This document shows, in pieces, positions 10,901-21,542 of a DNA stretch of 64,000 bases. The notes under the pieces are model-generated. The model saw only the letters and a program-made list of their open reading frames with translations, did no database searches and had not been told where the DNA came from. The DNA is from Hysterium pulicare CBS 123377. Lineage: Eukaryota; Ascomycota; Dothideomycetes; Hysteriales; Hysteriaceae. A program made the translations under genes and the position numbers. How positions within the stretch are numbered: position 1 is the stretch's first letter; every line of letters starts with the position of its first letter. The DNA lies in the NCBI GenBank assembly GCA_000467715.1, contig AJFK01000116.1, positions 1 through 64,000 of the forward strand, given 5' to 3'.

Positions 10901-13900
10901 TATTTGCCTCCTCCACGTGCAAGTGAGGACCACCGGTTTCCGCAAGCTGCCTCCCGTCGCTGAGCGCTAACAACTACCTTCAGGTAGGTTCTCACTCACC
11001 GTTTTGAGTTTAGGAAGATCTTCAGTCGACGTTGAATTCCCAAGAGCATGCCGAGTCATGGCTACTTTTGGACCGAGGGTACCACAAGCGTTGCGCAAGC
11101 CACCAATTCTTTCCCTTAAACATTGTTCAAGTCCATCGCAAACTTTCCGTTGACAATGAGAAGATCCAGATCTTCAGGTTCCGGACTACTGCCAGTAACA
11201 GTCGCGCAAGGAACGAGTTGTTGAGCAATAGGTCAACGGCAAGCACTTGTCAACCCATTCTCGACGTGCAGGACAAGGTTTCACCAATTTCTGCCCAAGC
11301 TCCACCGACATGCAGAAGGCTCAACGAGTCCCCAAAGTCAAAATTCCCTGATCCTTTTCCCCCTCGTGGCCGCACAAGCCTCGAATAGGTCGATCGCCGT
11401 TGCAAAAGTGCGCAGTCCGGGGATCGTGAAGATCAAATGCTGGAATTGCGTATAATGCGGAGAAAGTGATCGGCAGGAGATCTGCATTCCATCCCAGTCA
11501 AGCACGTTTTGGTGAGAGGGGTTTTGCGGTATGATTGACGTCTTGACAGGACTTGACCTGGTCGGCACACGTGGGAATAAATCCTGTGGTGGCGAGTTCT
11601 AAGTTTGTTGCACAACGAATGGCGTAGGCGCTTTTTGGTCTGCCCGACGGCTTGCTTGATGATATGCAGCCCGAACACCACGAAGGATGCGACGATAGCG
11701 ATGAAATTGGGCTAGACCTGCTCGAAGATGCACGACTGCTGTGCCACCACATGAAAAATTGGAGGCTAGATGATCCAGCGCGGAGATTGTGCTTTGAAGG
11801 GCGCTCTAAAGGATGACCAGAATGAGGATCATTGCATGGTGAATGTGCAGTCAAGTCACCAGAATCACCTTCATGACTCGGTTCTCCCGAAGATCGCACT
11901 TCCAGAATAGGAAGTAAGATGTATGCAAGGAGCTTCACACATCCTCCGATGTTGAGACTGGGCTGCGCATTAACCTCGTGACGACTCTTCTTGCTGTCCA
12001 CGTACTCGATTTGACCTTGGTAACGTGGATTTAGAGAAATATCTAGCCGTCAGCGGACCTCGAAATCTTTATACGCATAGCACACTGCTGTTCAATAGGC
12101 AGGAGTAATAGAGCAGGAATTCAACAAAGTATCGCACCCATTATGCTCTCATAGATAGAGAGCGTAGACTTCCAACGTCCTTGGGCTTTAGGTAAAAAAG
12201 TTCATTAGTTTCGCTGTGGAGAAACACAACCTCTAGCTTCATGGCGCTTCAAGCTCACAATCTCATTTCCTCAAATACCTTCTTTCTCGACCTCAAGTAC
12301 ACAACTGTATTCCTATCCTGCGTCAACTTTTCTACCTCTTTCCCCACAAACTACACCTATCAACACGTCCCGCGTCAAATTCGCATCTGCAAGAGCCAAG
12401 AACTCCCCAATCCACGGCTTTAGTGTCCCATCATCACGGCATCGCCTCTCTAAACCCAAACCCAAAAGCACTGACTACATCACGGCCCGGATAAGCGCAG
12501 CACTCCGACGGCATCCCCAAGTTCCAGATCCGAATTGCTCATGTGATGGCCTTGCCGGCTGAATACAAGCAGCTGCATTAGTCCCGACCAGCCACGCAAA
12601 CCTATCAGAACACTCGTAACAAGGGCCAAGCACCTATTCTGATACAGAATCTTTTAAGTGGTATGCTATGACTGGATCCATGACACCGGAGGTAGGTTTC
12701 ATCACCGCGAAGGAGGAGGGGTCATTTGAATAGGAGGTGGACATTTGATATTATGTTGGATACATCAGGCTCTGAGCAGTCATGTCTCAGCAAACAATGT
12801 AGCAAATCCCGTAGAAATTTATAATGGTAGTCAATCACTAGCCTCTAGAAGGTTACGGGCTTTAGAATTTCAACTCGTTTTAGTATAGTCTCTTCCAAAC
12901 CGTTGTCGGCGATTGTATGAAGGATATTCACCGCGGTGGATACTAAACGATGTCCCGCCGTTGAGTTCCTTCTTGCTGAAGAGGAGAGAGAGGGCAAAGT
13001 CGGCGTAGTTGGGTTCGAATTCAATTGGTCGTGCTAGACGTTGAGGCAAGCGATCGTACCTTTCCAAAGCCCTGTCCTAACTTTCTAATGTCTAAAGTCA
13101 TTGTATTCTTGAATTTAATCCACACGTGAAGAACAAAGAACTAAAAAGTGTCGAGTAGGCCTTCAATCCATGGCCGCAATGGGATCGTTACGCAGGAGAA
13201 TTTTACTGCCTCAGGAATATTTGATGCCAAGACCTTCCTAATCGGGTAACAAAAGAGAAAAGTATTGATTCCAGAGGCAAAGGGCCAGTTTTCGAGGTGC
13301 GAGGGTTGATCGACGTTAGCGCGAGTCTTGGCAGGAGGTGAAGATGGTGAAGGAAGTGAAGGAGCGGTACTTGTTCCGCGTTCTCGCAGGATGGATCTGG
13401 AGATATAGTCTTCCCAAGTATGTATACTCCTGTCAAGTTATTGGAGACCCTTGGTGTACCTCTCGTGGGATGAATGCTTTGTCATAGTAGTAGAAGTAGA
13501 AATGAGGAAGTAGAATAGAGCATTAGCATTCGCAATTTAGACGCCTGCACATGAGAAGCGTACATCCTCCACAACTACTTACTCTGAACTTTCTTGAGTT
13601 CAGGTTTCCGTCAGCAACTCCCAATCAAAATTAATTAAACTTAGCTGAAGTCAAAAATTTTGGATTATGATACATATTCTACATCAGCGAGACGAATCTC
13701 TTTCTCTAGGTCTGCCGACTTAATTCTAGAGTGTCTATATCCAAAAAGATCCAAAGTACAAGTAAGTTGAAACGCCGTCCAATTCCTTATGCAAGATAGC
13801 AGGAAAGCGCCGCTCAATGCAACCCTAAAGTCTAAAAAGAAGGGAAATAAAGCCATCTACCCTCTTACAAGTCTCCCATCCCATACACATACAGAAAGAG

Positions 13901-13965
13901 CTGGGTGGTTCATCTCTTCTCTCCTTCAATACATGTACAGCAGAGTTTTACAAAAGTTACATGGG
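7967..13965. other. Six-kilobase gene-poor stretch
   Basis: No convincing gene was found between the Cys-rich protein gene and the 3' end of RPO41. ORFs of up to ~167 codons occur on both strands at 8.1-11.7 kb, but they overlap in several frames and match no family I know. Small features are a T-run near 8500-8510 and a gagggttta-like pair near 10490. The segment at 12.2-13.9 kb has only very short ORFs. A multi-exon gene with tiny exons or a long non-coding RNA could be missed by eye. Confidence 0.5.
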
Positions 13966-16900
13966 TCATGAAAAGAAATAAGTACTGTCCTTCAACTTGG
14001 TGACGTCGAAGTCACCCTTCTTAGGTACAGGTGGGAAGGTGAGTGGGAGCCAGATTTGGATTTTGCGGGCAGTTGTGGCTTTGCTGCGTTTCTTTTCCAC
14101 TGTGTCGACGGCGTCGGTTTTAACTTCCGATTCCGCTTCGACTTCGACATCGGCGTCCATTAGGCCCTCCTCCTCGACAGCTTCTTCAACGTCAACTCCT
14201 GCCTCGAGGTCCACTTCGTTGTTGGCCTTCGCATCCATCTCAGCGTTAGACGCCTCGATTGTGACATCTTCCTTGCCTTCCAGCTCGGCACCGAAAACCT
14301 TTTCTTGGAGCTCCCTCGCTTTGCGAGACGATCCCTGTTCTCCCAACAATGTAGGATTCGTATCCGGCACAACTGCCATTGGCTCTTTTGCTTCCTCATA
14401 GATCGAACAGGGCGTGATCATCTCTTCGCCTTTCTTTCGCTCTTCGGGGTCCTCGGACTTCAAAAGACGCTGCCGATCCGCCTCCATGACCAGCTCCTCC
14501 ATGCTTGCAGCCTTGTTGTCGAGTTTCGACCCTTTGTAGGCGAATTCCTTGCGGCGCCACTTCATTATCTGGTGCGCGGCAGGGCTTTGGGGATGGAGGG
14601 ATGCGCGGTACATGGATCCAGCGTATCTAGCTTCAAATTCCGCGCGAAGACGACCGATGATGTCTTCAGAGTGCATGCGCACAAAGGAGTCACGGAGGAT
14701 GTCATTTAGAAGTGGGATATCGGCGGCGTGAGTCCAGAAAGAGTCGTGAACGGACGCGAAAGTCAGACCCATTTCGTCGCACTTTAGGGCTGACAGGATC
14801 ATGTGCGTCGCATCGAGGGAGTGGATGAAGTTTGGTGGGAAAGCTTGTAGTTGCTTACGCTTAGACACCGCGTCGGACGAATGCGGTTGGTTGATATTGA
14901 TGGTTTGGAGGCAAGTTCTGACGCCGATCGGTTTGCTGCTACGGTAGGGTTGAACGACAGGCATCTTCAGTGGCGTCGTCCATATGACACTGGATTTGAA
15001 TCTCATGATATCCTCTGCGTACTTCGCTTTGCGGGTCTTCTCAGCCAGTTTTGATGGTTTAGGAGGCCTGAACTTTGAGTCGTAAATTTGTTGCTCATGG
15101 TTGCCGAGGAACTTCTGAGCTTTCTGGATCTGCTCTGCGGTGATTGAAGTAGTGATCCTTTCTGCGCATTGACCGAGCCAGAACTGGATTTCGTGGGCGC
15201 CGTTGAAGATTTTGGATAAGGCTTTGAAGATCTTCGCGGCGGTATAGGAAGCCAATGCGGTCAGAGAGATGCTTTCGGTCTTTTCGAAACTGGGAAACAT
15301 GTCCTTGAATACGCCCAAGACCTGCAATTTAGCACCAATGAAAGTCACGCCATAGACGTTTGTCATAACAGTACGCTTAACTACTTTCCTGGTAATTTTG
15401 CCATCGAGGAACAGGCCATACTTATGCCCCTGTTTTGCATCTTCGGCGACATCAGCTTTAACCAGTTCGGCAACACCGGTATAAATATCCTGAGGACGGT
15501 CTGCAGGCTCCAAATTTACCTGACTTGCACCAGCCTTGTCACCACCCAGCGCAGCGTAATGCTGAAGTCCATTGCACGTACCATCTTGGTGAACTGGCAG
15601 ATGGGAGACATATCGAGTAGGGTCTGGAGAGTCCAGGGCGGCTTTCAGCTCCACACAGCATGATAGGCACTGCCATGGATCTTCCGCGTTCGCCCACCAT
15701 CGATTGCCTGTGAGAGGATTTGTGGCCGAGTCGTATATTTCATGGATATTTTCCATGGTAAATTCTTCCCTCTCTTTCAGGCTGGCTTTATCAAACCCAT
15801 AAAGATTGGCGAGGTGGACCTTCAGCCAGCGTAAACCAACATTGCCCAACTCTTTCCCTCTCGCGAATCTCAAAAGACTTCGTGCAATGTCTGCACCAAT
15901 GTGATTGAGAGTGGGCGGAATTGGGTACGCTCTGCCCCGAAAATCCAGGCTGTGAGGATAATAGAACTTATCGTTCAGGTAAGCTCGAGCAACTTCCAGC
16001 TGGAAATTTTGGAAGCATCTCTGAGAATGCAGTCCGCTTTTCTCGTTGTCGATTTGCGCAACCTTCTTCAGCCATTTCTGCCGCTCTTGCCATTCTGCAT
16101 CTGCCGGGGGCTCTGGTGGACGTTCCAGATCGATCTTCGCGGGAATTAGTCCGGCAAGGCCTTCACCAGCATTCCAAGCTTGAAGCATGGCTCGAAAAAC
16201 ATCTTGATTAATTTGCCATGGTGTCTTACCCAGTACGTCAAGTCCCGCAAAAACTTTGTCCATATCTCCCCTCTCGGTTGCGGATATGGCGTAAGCTCTC
16301 TGAGACTCATCGCCGGATTTCGTCCGGACTACAGGTTCGGCAACCCTGTAATAGCCACCGTCCTTGAAGCCACTCCACGGCTTTGGTTCAACCAGCATGG
16401 GAAGGCGAAAAAGATGAATGCCAGTAACAGGTTCTTGCTTTATCCTCGCTGAAAGCTCGTAATGCGGCACTAAAAATCCTATTTTCTTACCCTGGAGATA
16501 ACCTTGAGTTCGTGACCATGCTGGCTGCTTGCTGGTCAGGGTCTTTCCGGTCTTGGGATCCTCACGGGTTACAGTGATAGTCGCCGATCGAAGCATTTTG
16601 TCGAGCAGAACAGCGCCGATCCTTGTCTTGATGTGGAGTGGCAGCTCATGATCATGGTTCTGCTCAAGCTGTGATACCGGTATTGACTTGGAAGATTGGG
16701 GTTTGTCGAATTTGAACTGTCCTTTACTTAATTTACCGAGCAGCTTTTGCCGTGCAAAAGCCCGCTGGAACCGAGCAGGCGAAGAATATTTGGATTGGGT
16801 CCTCGAATTAATCTCCATCTCAATCAAAGCTCCCAGTTGAGTAGCTACTTTTGAAACCCTCGTCCCACTACTGGCAGTATTGTTGTCACGGGTATCTCCA

Positions 16901-18318
16901 GCGTATGTATGTAGTAAGCATTGGATTGTCAGGGCAGAGAGTTTTTCCGGAGTAGACAATTCCATGTATGGGCCATAGAAATGGCGTTCATCCGGTTGAT
17001 TGGAACGAGATGGACTTGTCAGGACAGCTTTGACTTCCTTCATTTCCTTCCGGACCAGAGGCAGCAAATTTGAATACCACTGCCACATCAGCGCCTCCAT
17101 GGGCTTGGTTTTCAGAATACCATGAATGCCAATGTCCTGTAATTTCGCATCTTCCGCCCTCCACCGCTCGATAGAAACATCGAGTGCATTTTCTTCCATT
17201 TGTATCTGCCGCATGTATCTGTATAGATGGTCTTTTTCTTCTGGAGTACCTTCCGATTCATGAGGATAGGCAACTGTCTTTAACGGATCGAACGTTGATA
17301 ATGCTTCTTGCAGCGTCTTCAATCCTAATCCCTTCTGAGGAACAGGCTGTACCTTCAGAGACGGATCTGCAACCAATCCCTTTCCGATAGCGATTGCACG
17401 TCCAGCAGGCGTGCTTATGGGTATATCCATGTCTTCTACGACTGAGGGGTCTTCGAAATCATCCGGCTGAAACCTTATCAAGTCTTCTATTTCGGAGTTG
17501 GTGAATTCATCAGACGCCATGACTTCCTCGAATACAGACGCATCAAGATTTTTCGCGAAGTCAAGATATTTCTGGACCGTTTTTTCTTTCCGTCCACCTG
17601 TAAGCAAAGCCAAGGATGCTCGAATCATAATGACCAGACTTTGAGCATCTGGCTCAACAGCCTTGCCGACCATTTCTTTGTGAAACCAGTCTTCTAGACT
17701 TCCCAAGACCTTTGTCCTATCAGTACTCGAAGTAGCGTCCCTCGGAGCAGTCTCAAATAACGCCTGCATGTAAACGTTATGAGCGGCCACAACTTCCAGA
17801 GCCGCTGGATTGTACAGGTCGGTTAATCGTTGAACAATTGCGGCCGCTCTGTCCATCCGTCCCACTCTTAAACAAGCATGGAGATTCTGATGTAGTTCTG
17901 CGGGATCTCCGCCTATTCCGAACTGGAATTTAGCTCGAGGGGGAGCTGTGGCCAAGGAGTTGTGTATTATTAGGGGGCGAGTCGAATCCCACGAGGGTAG
18001 ACTGCTCATAGACGGATGGGTTGGGGGTTGAGAGGACCATGGTTGGGGCAGATTGAGACCCTCGAATGGAATATTATCGTATTGTGAAGGAAGGACATCG
18101 GCGGAGGTGGCTAGGGTTCGACTGGTGTTCCGGGGCGAAAGAGGTCGAGGAAGCTTTTGTCTCCTGGACTCAGGAGACTGGCCTGCCGAGACCGTTTGGG
18201 TGGCCGACCATCTCAGCTGGGCTGGACAAAGCCATGGTAAAGCCAATTGCTCGAGGACAGGCGCTGACTTCTGGAATGCATCTCGCCGTAGTCTTCGTCG
18301 TGCCACTCGCACGAGCAT
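13966..18318 (-). CDS. RPO41: Mitochondrial DNA-directed RNA polymerase
   Basis: A single uninterrupted exon encodes 1450 residues. It transcribes the mitochondrial genome and supplies primers for its replication. The start at 18318 (MLVRVARRRLRRD) gives an Arg-rich, acid-poor mitochondrial presequence; the frame is open 64 codons further upstream but lacks a better leader. The N-terminal half (residues ~150-650) is the extended domain typical of fungal mtRNAPs. The T7-like catalytic core is complete: DFRGRAYP near residue 791, motif A with the catalytic Asp in HQDGTCNGLQ near 909, motif B with KRTVMTNVYG near 979, and motif C with the second catalytic Asp in VHDSFWTHA near 1188. An acidic low-complexity insertion of about 100 residues (roughly 1300-1415) precedes the conserved C-terminal end PLTFPPVPKKGDFD...FFS. 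Identification is secure. Confidence 0.97.
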   Translation of the reverse strand: MLVRVARRRLRRDAFQKSAPVLEQLALPWLCPAQLRWSATQTVSAGQSPESRRQKLPRPLSPRNTSRTLATSADVLPSQYDNIPFEGLNLPQPWSSQPPTHPSMSSLPSWDSTRPLIIHNSLATAPPRAKFQFGIGGDPAELHQNLHACLRVGRMDRAAAIVQRLTDLYNPAALEVVAAHNVYMQALFETAPRDATSSTDRTKVLGSLEDWFHKEMVGKAVEPDAQSLVIMIRASLALLTGGRKEKTVQKYLDFAKNLDASVFEEVMASDEFTNSEIEDLIRFQPDDFEDPSVVEDMDIPISTPAGRAIAIGKGLVADPSLKVQPVPQKGLGLKTLQEALSTFDPLKTVAYPHESEGTPEEKDHLYRYMRQIQMEENALDVSIERWRAEDAKLQDIGIHGILKTKPMEALMWQWYSNLLPLVRKEMKEVKAVLTSPSRSNQPDERHFYGPYMELSTPEKLSALTIQCLLHTYAGDTRDNNTASSGTRVSKVATQLGALIEMEINSRTQSKYSSPARFQRAFARQKLLGKLSKGQFKFDKPQSSKSIPVSQLEQNHDHELPLHIKTRIGAVLLDKMLRSATITVTREDPKTGKTLTSKQPAWSRTQGYLQGKKIGFLVPHYELSARIKQEPVTGIHLFRLPMLVEPKPWSGFKDGGYYRVAEPVVRTKSGDESQRAYAISATERGDMDKVFAGLDVLGKTPWQINQDVFRAMLQAWNAGEGLAGLIPAKIDLERPPEPPADAEWQERQKWLKKVAQIDNEKSGLHSQRCFQNFQLEVARAYLNDKFYYPHSLDFRGRAYPIPPTLNHIGADIARSLLRFARGKELGNVGLRWLKVHLANLYGFDKASLKEREEFTMENIHEIYDSATNPLTGNRWWANAEDPWQCLSCCVELKAALDSPDPTRYVSHLPVHQDGTCNGLQHYAALGGDKAGASQVNLEPADRPQDIYTGVAELVKADVAEDAKQGHKYGLFLDGKITRKVVKRTVMTNVYGVTFIGAKLQVLGVFKDMFPSFEKTESISLTALASYTAAKIFKALSKIFNGAHEIQFWLGQCAERITTSITAEQIQKAQKFLGNHEQQIYDSKFRPPKPSKLAEKTRKAKYAEDIMRFKSSVIWTTPLKMPVVQPYRSSKPIGVRTCLQTININQPHSSDAVSKRKQLQAFPPNFIHSLDATHMILSALKCDEMGLTFASVHDSFWTHAADIPLLNDILRDSFVRMHSEDIIGRLRAEFEARYAGSMYRASLHPQSPAAHQIMKWRRKEFAYKGSKLDNKAASMEELVMEADRQRLLKSEDPEERKKGEEMITPCSIYEEAKEPMAVVPDTNPTLLGEQGSSRKARELQEKVFGAELEGKEDVTIEASNAEMDAKANNEVDLEAGVDVEEAVEEEGLMDADVEVEAESEVKTDAVDTVEKKRSKATTARKIQIWLPLTFPPVPKKGDFDVTKLKDSTYFFS

Positions 18319-18611
18319 CTCGAAAAGGGATTGAACGGCTGTCAAGATTTGACAAGTTATCAAATCGAAAGGACGAAGCTTCAAAAGAAAGGAAGGAATG
18401 AAATTGCAACAAAAGCGCACAAAAAACGGGATGGGCTGGATCGCTGGACGCGAGTGAAGACTTCTTGTAGAGCTCGCGAAAAATGTAAAGTCATGAAGAC
18501 CCCTGTGCACGGACTGGCCTTGGCGAGCACGTGATATTTTTCAGAAGCCTCGCGAACTTTATAACCCGCCACGATAGGTATCATTATTCGTCATATCACA
18601 CTCTCTTAGGT

Positions 18612-18835
18612 GTATAAGTTTGGAGGGTACCTATTCATTTCATACTTTTCCAAATAACCTTACGGATGGCAACTGGCTATAGTGCCTTTTCCAGAGTCCG
18701 AATTGTCGTTGTAGGCTGATGGCAAGGCCGTTGGCAGCATCCTCCGAATACGACGAATTATGACACCACGTGTGCCCCTTTCCGGCATTGTGACAATTCC
18801 TCTTTTAAGATGCGCATTTTCTCTGCCATTCTCTC
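18612..18835. repeat. Diverged direct repeat, copy A
   Basis: A ~220 bp segment that aligns with 19172-19395. Shared landmarks in the same order are aaataacc, ggcaactggct, gtaggc, acgacgaatta, a gcaccc/acaccac block and a cattctctct/cattcctct end. Divergence is substantial, roughly a third by eye, with small indels. It lies just upstream (in the opposite orientation) of the RPO41 start and is followed by sequence with no clear coding potential. Confidence 0.75.
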
Positions 18836-19171
18836 TTCAATCGATATCCACTAGTGAGATAATGAAGAAGCAATCGACCTCAGATGCTCTGAAGCCAGAA
18901 GGCGACATTCTTCCCACGGCAGATATGCATCACAGCTTCATTGCTACGTGAAAGTGCATCCACTAACTATTCAAATTGATTTGCTGTCACCATATGTTCT
19001 TCAGACAGGCCAAAATTGGTACGCCATATAACAGCACTCGTCAAGGACGCCTGCGAACCGGTTCCGAATAAGTCATTGGCTCTTACTCTGATCACTGTAC
19101 TCGCTCTCAAGTTGTTCTCATAGTAGGTCCACAGCGGGTGTCCATATTCGTCGTACTGTGAACACCCGTGG

Positions 19172-19395
19172 CTGTACAGGTCCAGAAGGTATCTATTCCA
19201 TATAATACCATCTAAATAACCCTAAGGGTGGCAACTGGCTTTTAAGCCTTGTACACAGTCTAAATCGGCTCTGTAGGCGAGTGCTAAAGCAGGTGGTAGA
19301 AACGGACCCACCATTTGAGAACGACGAATTACGGCACCCCTTGTGGTCCGACTTAGTGGGCATCTTTTCATTTGCACTCTATTCTTCCCCATTCC
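19172..19395. repeat. Diverged direct repeat, copy B
   Basis: The second copy of the 18612-18835 segment. Its right end runs straight into the erythromycin-esterase-like pseudogene. The repeat is therefore most simply read as the old upstream or promoter segment of that gene, duplicated in tandem with a ~560 bp period. A non-coding repeat captured by the gene is an alternative. Confidence 0.75.
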
Positions 19396-19797
19396 TCTAG
19401 CCATGAAACGTCAGTGTTCTATTGTGCCCGTGCCACCATCACACAACGCCTGATCCAAGAGCACGGCTTCAACATCATCGCTATCGAAGGAGACTGGCCA
19501 GAATGCAACAGCATCGATCGTTATGTATGCCAACACCCCAATCCGTCTCGCGAAGGTAGTTACGAGCGCGTCATGCACGGCACTGCCAGTCCATCATTCC
19601 TTCTGGATGTGCGGAAGGGCTGAGTCCTTGAGGCATGGGCAAAACCGCGACTGGAGAGGTCCATTGGCGTGATCTATCGACTAAGTACGGAGTGCTACAG
19701 TCACTACGCCAAATACAACTTGCCGAAATCAGTTTGATGGGTTTACCTGGTTCGGTCGGGCCACCGTGGTGAAAGCATTCGGGGTTGCGTAGCCTAA
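19396..19797 (+). pseudogene. Decayed erythromycin-esterase-family protein gene
   Basis: Translations match this family in pieces. At 19396-19520 the frame gives a SHETSVFY-like remnant of the SHGTSEFY motif, then ITQRLIQEHGFNIIAIEGDWP and IDRYV, which is the conserved N-terminal core with its Glu and Asp. At 19625-19735 comes KPRLERSIGVIYRLSTE...SHYAKYNLPK, a C-terminal block. After a frame change comes QFDGFTWFGRATVV, the usual following segment. The family is ordinarily about 400-450 residues, so everything between the N-terminal core and the C-terminal block is missing (a large internal deletion), and there are also in-frame stops and at least one frameshift. There is no start codon with a plausible leader. 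In fungi these enzymes are of uncertain substrate; the macrolide-esterase name comes from bacterial members. It is dead as a gene. Confidence 0.8.
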
Positions 19798-20372
19798 GGA
19801 AGCGATTGCCAGAGGAAAGACCTATCCATTTGGACTCTGCTTCCCGACTGAAAAATATTTTGATTGACGAAGTGTGATTTTAAGTAAGCAGAAATGTGTA
19901 CTATACCGAAGCAGTTTTGTCTTACAATGAGCGATAGAATTCCGAACAAGCTCATATCTCAACTGACCCCAATCTCGCCGTCTCCGACAACCTGACCTTC
20001 TCTCCACCCCTCCAAATCCTGAGCCACCATGCCGGTGAGCTGACGCTCCAGCTCTTCGCCCACATCTCCCCCACCGTACCCCCTCCAGAGGCTTCCTCCA
20101 GAGGCTTCCTCCGCCTCCGCTCCCATCACCAATCCAGGTTATTCACATGCCGTGAACCAATATCTTAACTTGATTTCGACTGTACATCGCCGGTCTCTTT
20201 GCAAATCAGACAGCACTCGGCCATCGATTCCATGAGCTGAATTCCCTTCAGTGACCGTTGTGCATCCACATCACAAAGCCCATCATTCACTATCTTCGCA
20301 TTTCCCAAACCCTATTTCAAATATTTTCACCCATTTCCCCCCAACCTACCCCTCTACAGAGCCCATTCAAAC
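19798..20372. other. Intergenic, nothing recognised
   Basis: A short stretch between the pseudogene and the next possible gene. At 20080-20112 there is a small tandem duplication (ccagaggcttcctc twice). The last ~150 bases are pyrimidine-rich on the + strand, as is common upstream of fungal genes. Confidence 0.5.
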
Positions 20373-20756
20373 ATGCCCTCTCCAAGCACCACTACCGCAA
20401 CTGCTACTCGCATCCCTGAACCCACTCCCACACCAAAAGAGAACCCAGCAGCAGGAGCAGTTCCACCCAACCACTTCACAATGATGACAACTACCAACCA
20501 ACCAACTCTCAACAAATCTGACCAAACCCAATCGCCACAACTTTCCCCACCACCGACTACTCCTAAAACCGCTTTCTCAAAAGCCCGCAAAGTCTCTCTC
20601 AAAGCGGTTTTCCATCAAGTCGCAGCCGCGCATAGCGAGGCTGAGCAGACGGCATACCTCGAGCTTTCAAGAGTGGTGTATCCGAACCTGGAAATCGACT
20701 TGTTCAACCCAGCTACCAGCAATAGCGGTAGCGAAAAGGCCGGTAGCGGGAAGTGA
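20373..20756 (+). CDS. Possible small hypothetical protein, 127 residues
   Basis: A single ATG-initiated frame of 127 codons. The first ~75 residues are Pro/Thr-rich and disordered. Then there is a basic, helix-forming stretch (SKARKVSLKAVFHQVAAAHSEAEQ) that breaks off into a hydrophobic YLELSRVVYPNLEIDLF segment and a Gly/Ser tail. The ordered part looks more protein-like than the antisense frame. A pyrimidine-rich leader precedes it. I recognise no family. It could be a real lineage-specific gene or a chance ORF. Confidence 0.4.
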   Translation: MPSPSTTTATATRIPEPTPTPKENPAAGAVPPNHFTMMTTTNQPTLNKSDQTQSPQLSPPPTTPKTAFSKARKVSLKAVFHQVAAAHSEAEQTAYLELSRVVYPNLEIDLFNPATSNSGSEKAGSGK

Positions 20757-21542
20757 GAAGAAAGGCGTAGGGATGACGATGAGAGTGATTAGTGCAGACG
20801 GGAAGCCATTGATGACTGAATAGGAGATAGATAGGAAAGGGGCTAAGGTGTGCTGAATAAAGTTTTGTGGACCCTTCATGACTCCAGCCTGACGTGTTTG
20901 GACCTGAGAAGTAGCACACCCGAACAGACTTCTTGGAAATGGATACGTACATACGCTCTAGGAATTCGATAGGTGGCTATACCTAATAAACATGTCCATT
21001 AAACCACGCTTGAAATCAATAAACAGCTGAAACGTGTGATAGAATAGGATAGTTGAGCAAAGAAAAAATCCCACACCCACATCCGAAAAACCATCCTTCC
21101 ACGAAAAACAACCAATATTCCCACGCCCCGATCTTAAATCATAGCATCCACCAAAAATGACTTCACTCCCCATCATCTATCCCAAACGAACTTATCAACT
21201 ACCTCATTCTTCGCGAAGAGGCGACAAATAATGACTTCTTATCAAAGCCAAGACCCTCCATCTCAACATCCTCACGTCACGCGCGACCATCAAAACCACG
21301 GTAAGGCAACGAGGAAGCTTTTTGCTAAAACTCACAAGCGAATTTCGCACACTGTCCTTACACATATACACCTCCCTCTCTCTCTCTCTCTTCCTTCCTG
21401 CCTTTCTTTCTCCATCACTCTCGATTTCGCAACTCATCACTCTTTTCGTCTTAACTTTCCCATCGCATCGTATCGCATTTTGCATCTTTCTCACACTCCC
21501 TGAACACAGCCCGTTCTAATTTCCCTTTTCGCTCACTTAAAA
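20757..21542. other. Intergenic with CT-rich promoter tract
   Basis: From about 21340 to 21540 the + strand is strongly pyrimidine-rich, with a TC microsatellite at about 21370-21390 followed by CTT-rich sequence. This is typical of fungal core promoters and 5' leaders and sits immediately before the ATG at 21543. A short upstream ATG frame (21231-21503) lies within it and may be leader only. Confidence 0.5.

Noticed and set aside
11498-12001. 167-codon ORF on -
   Set aside because: Serine-rich translation without recognisable motifs. A neighbouring frame has a hydrophobic stretch (FIAIVASFVVFGLHII) but cannot be joined to anything convincing.
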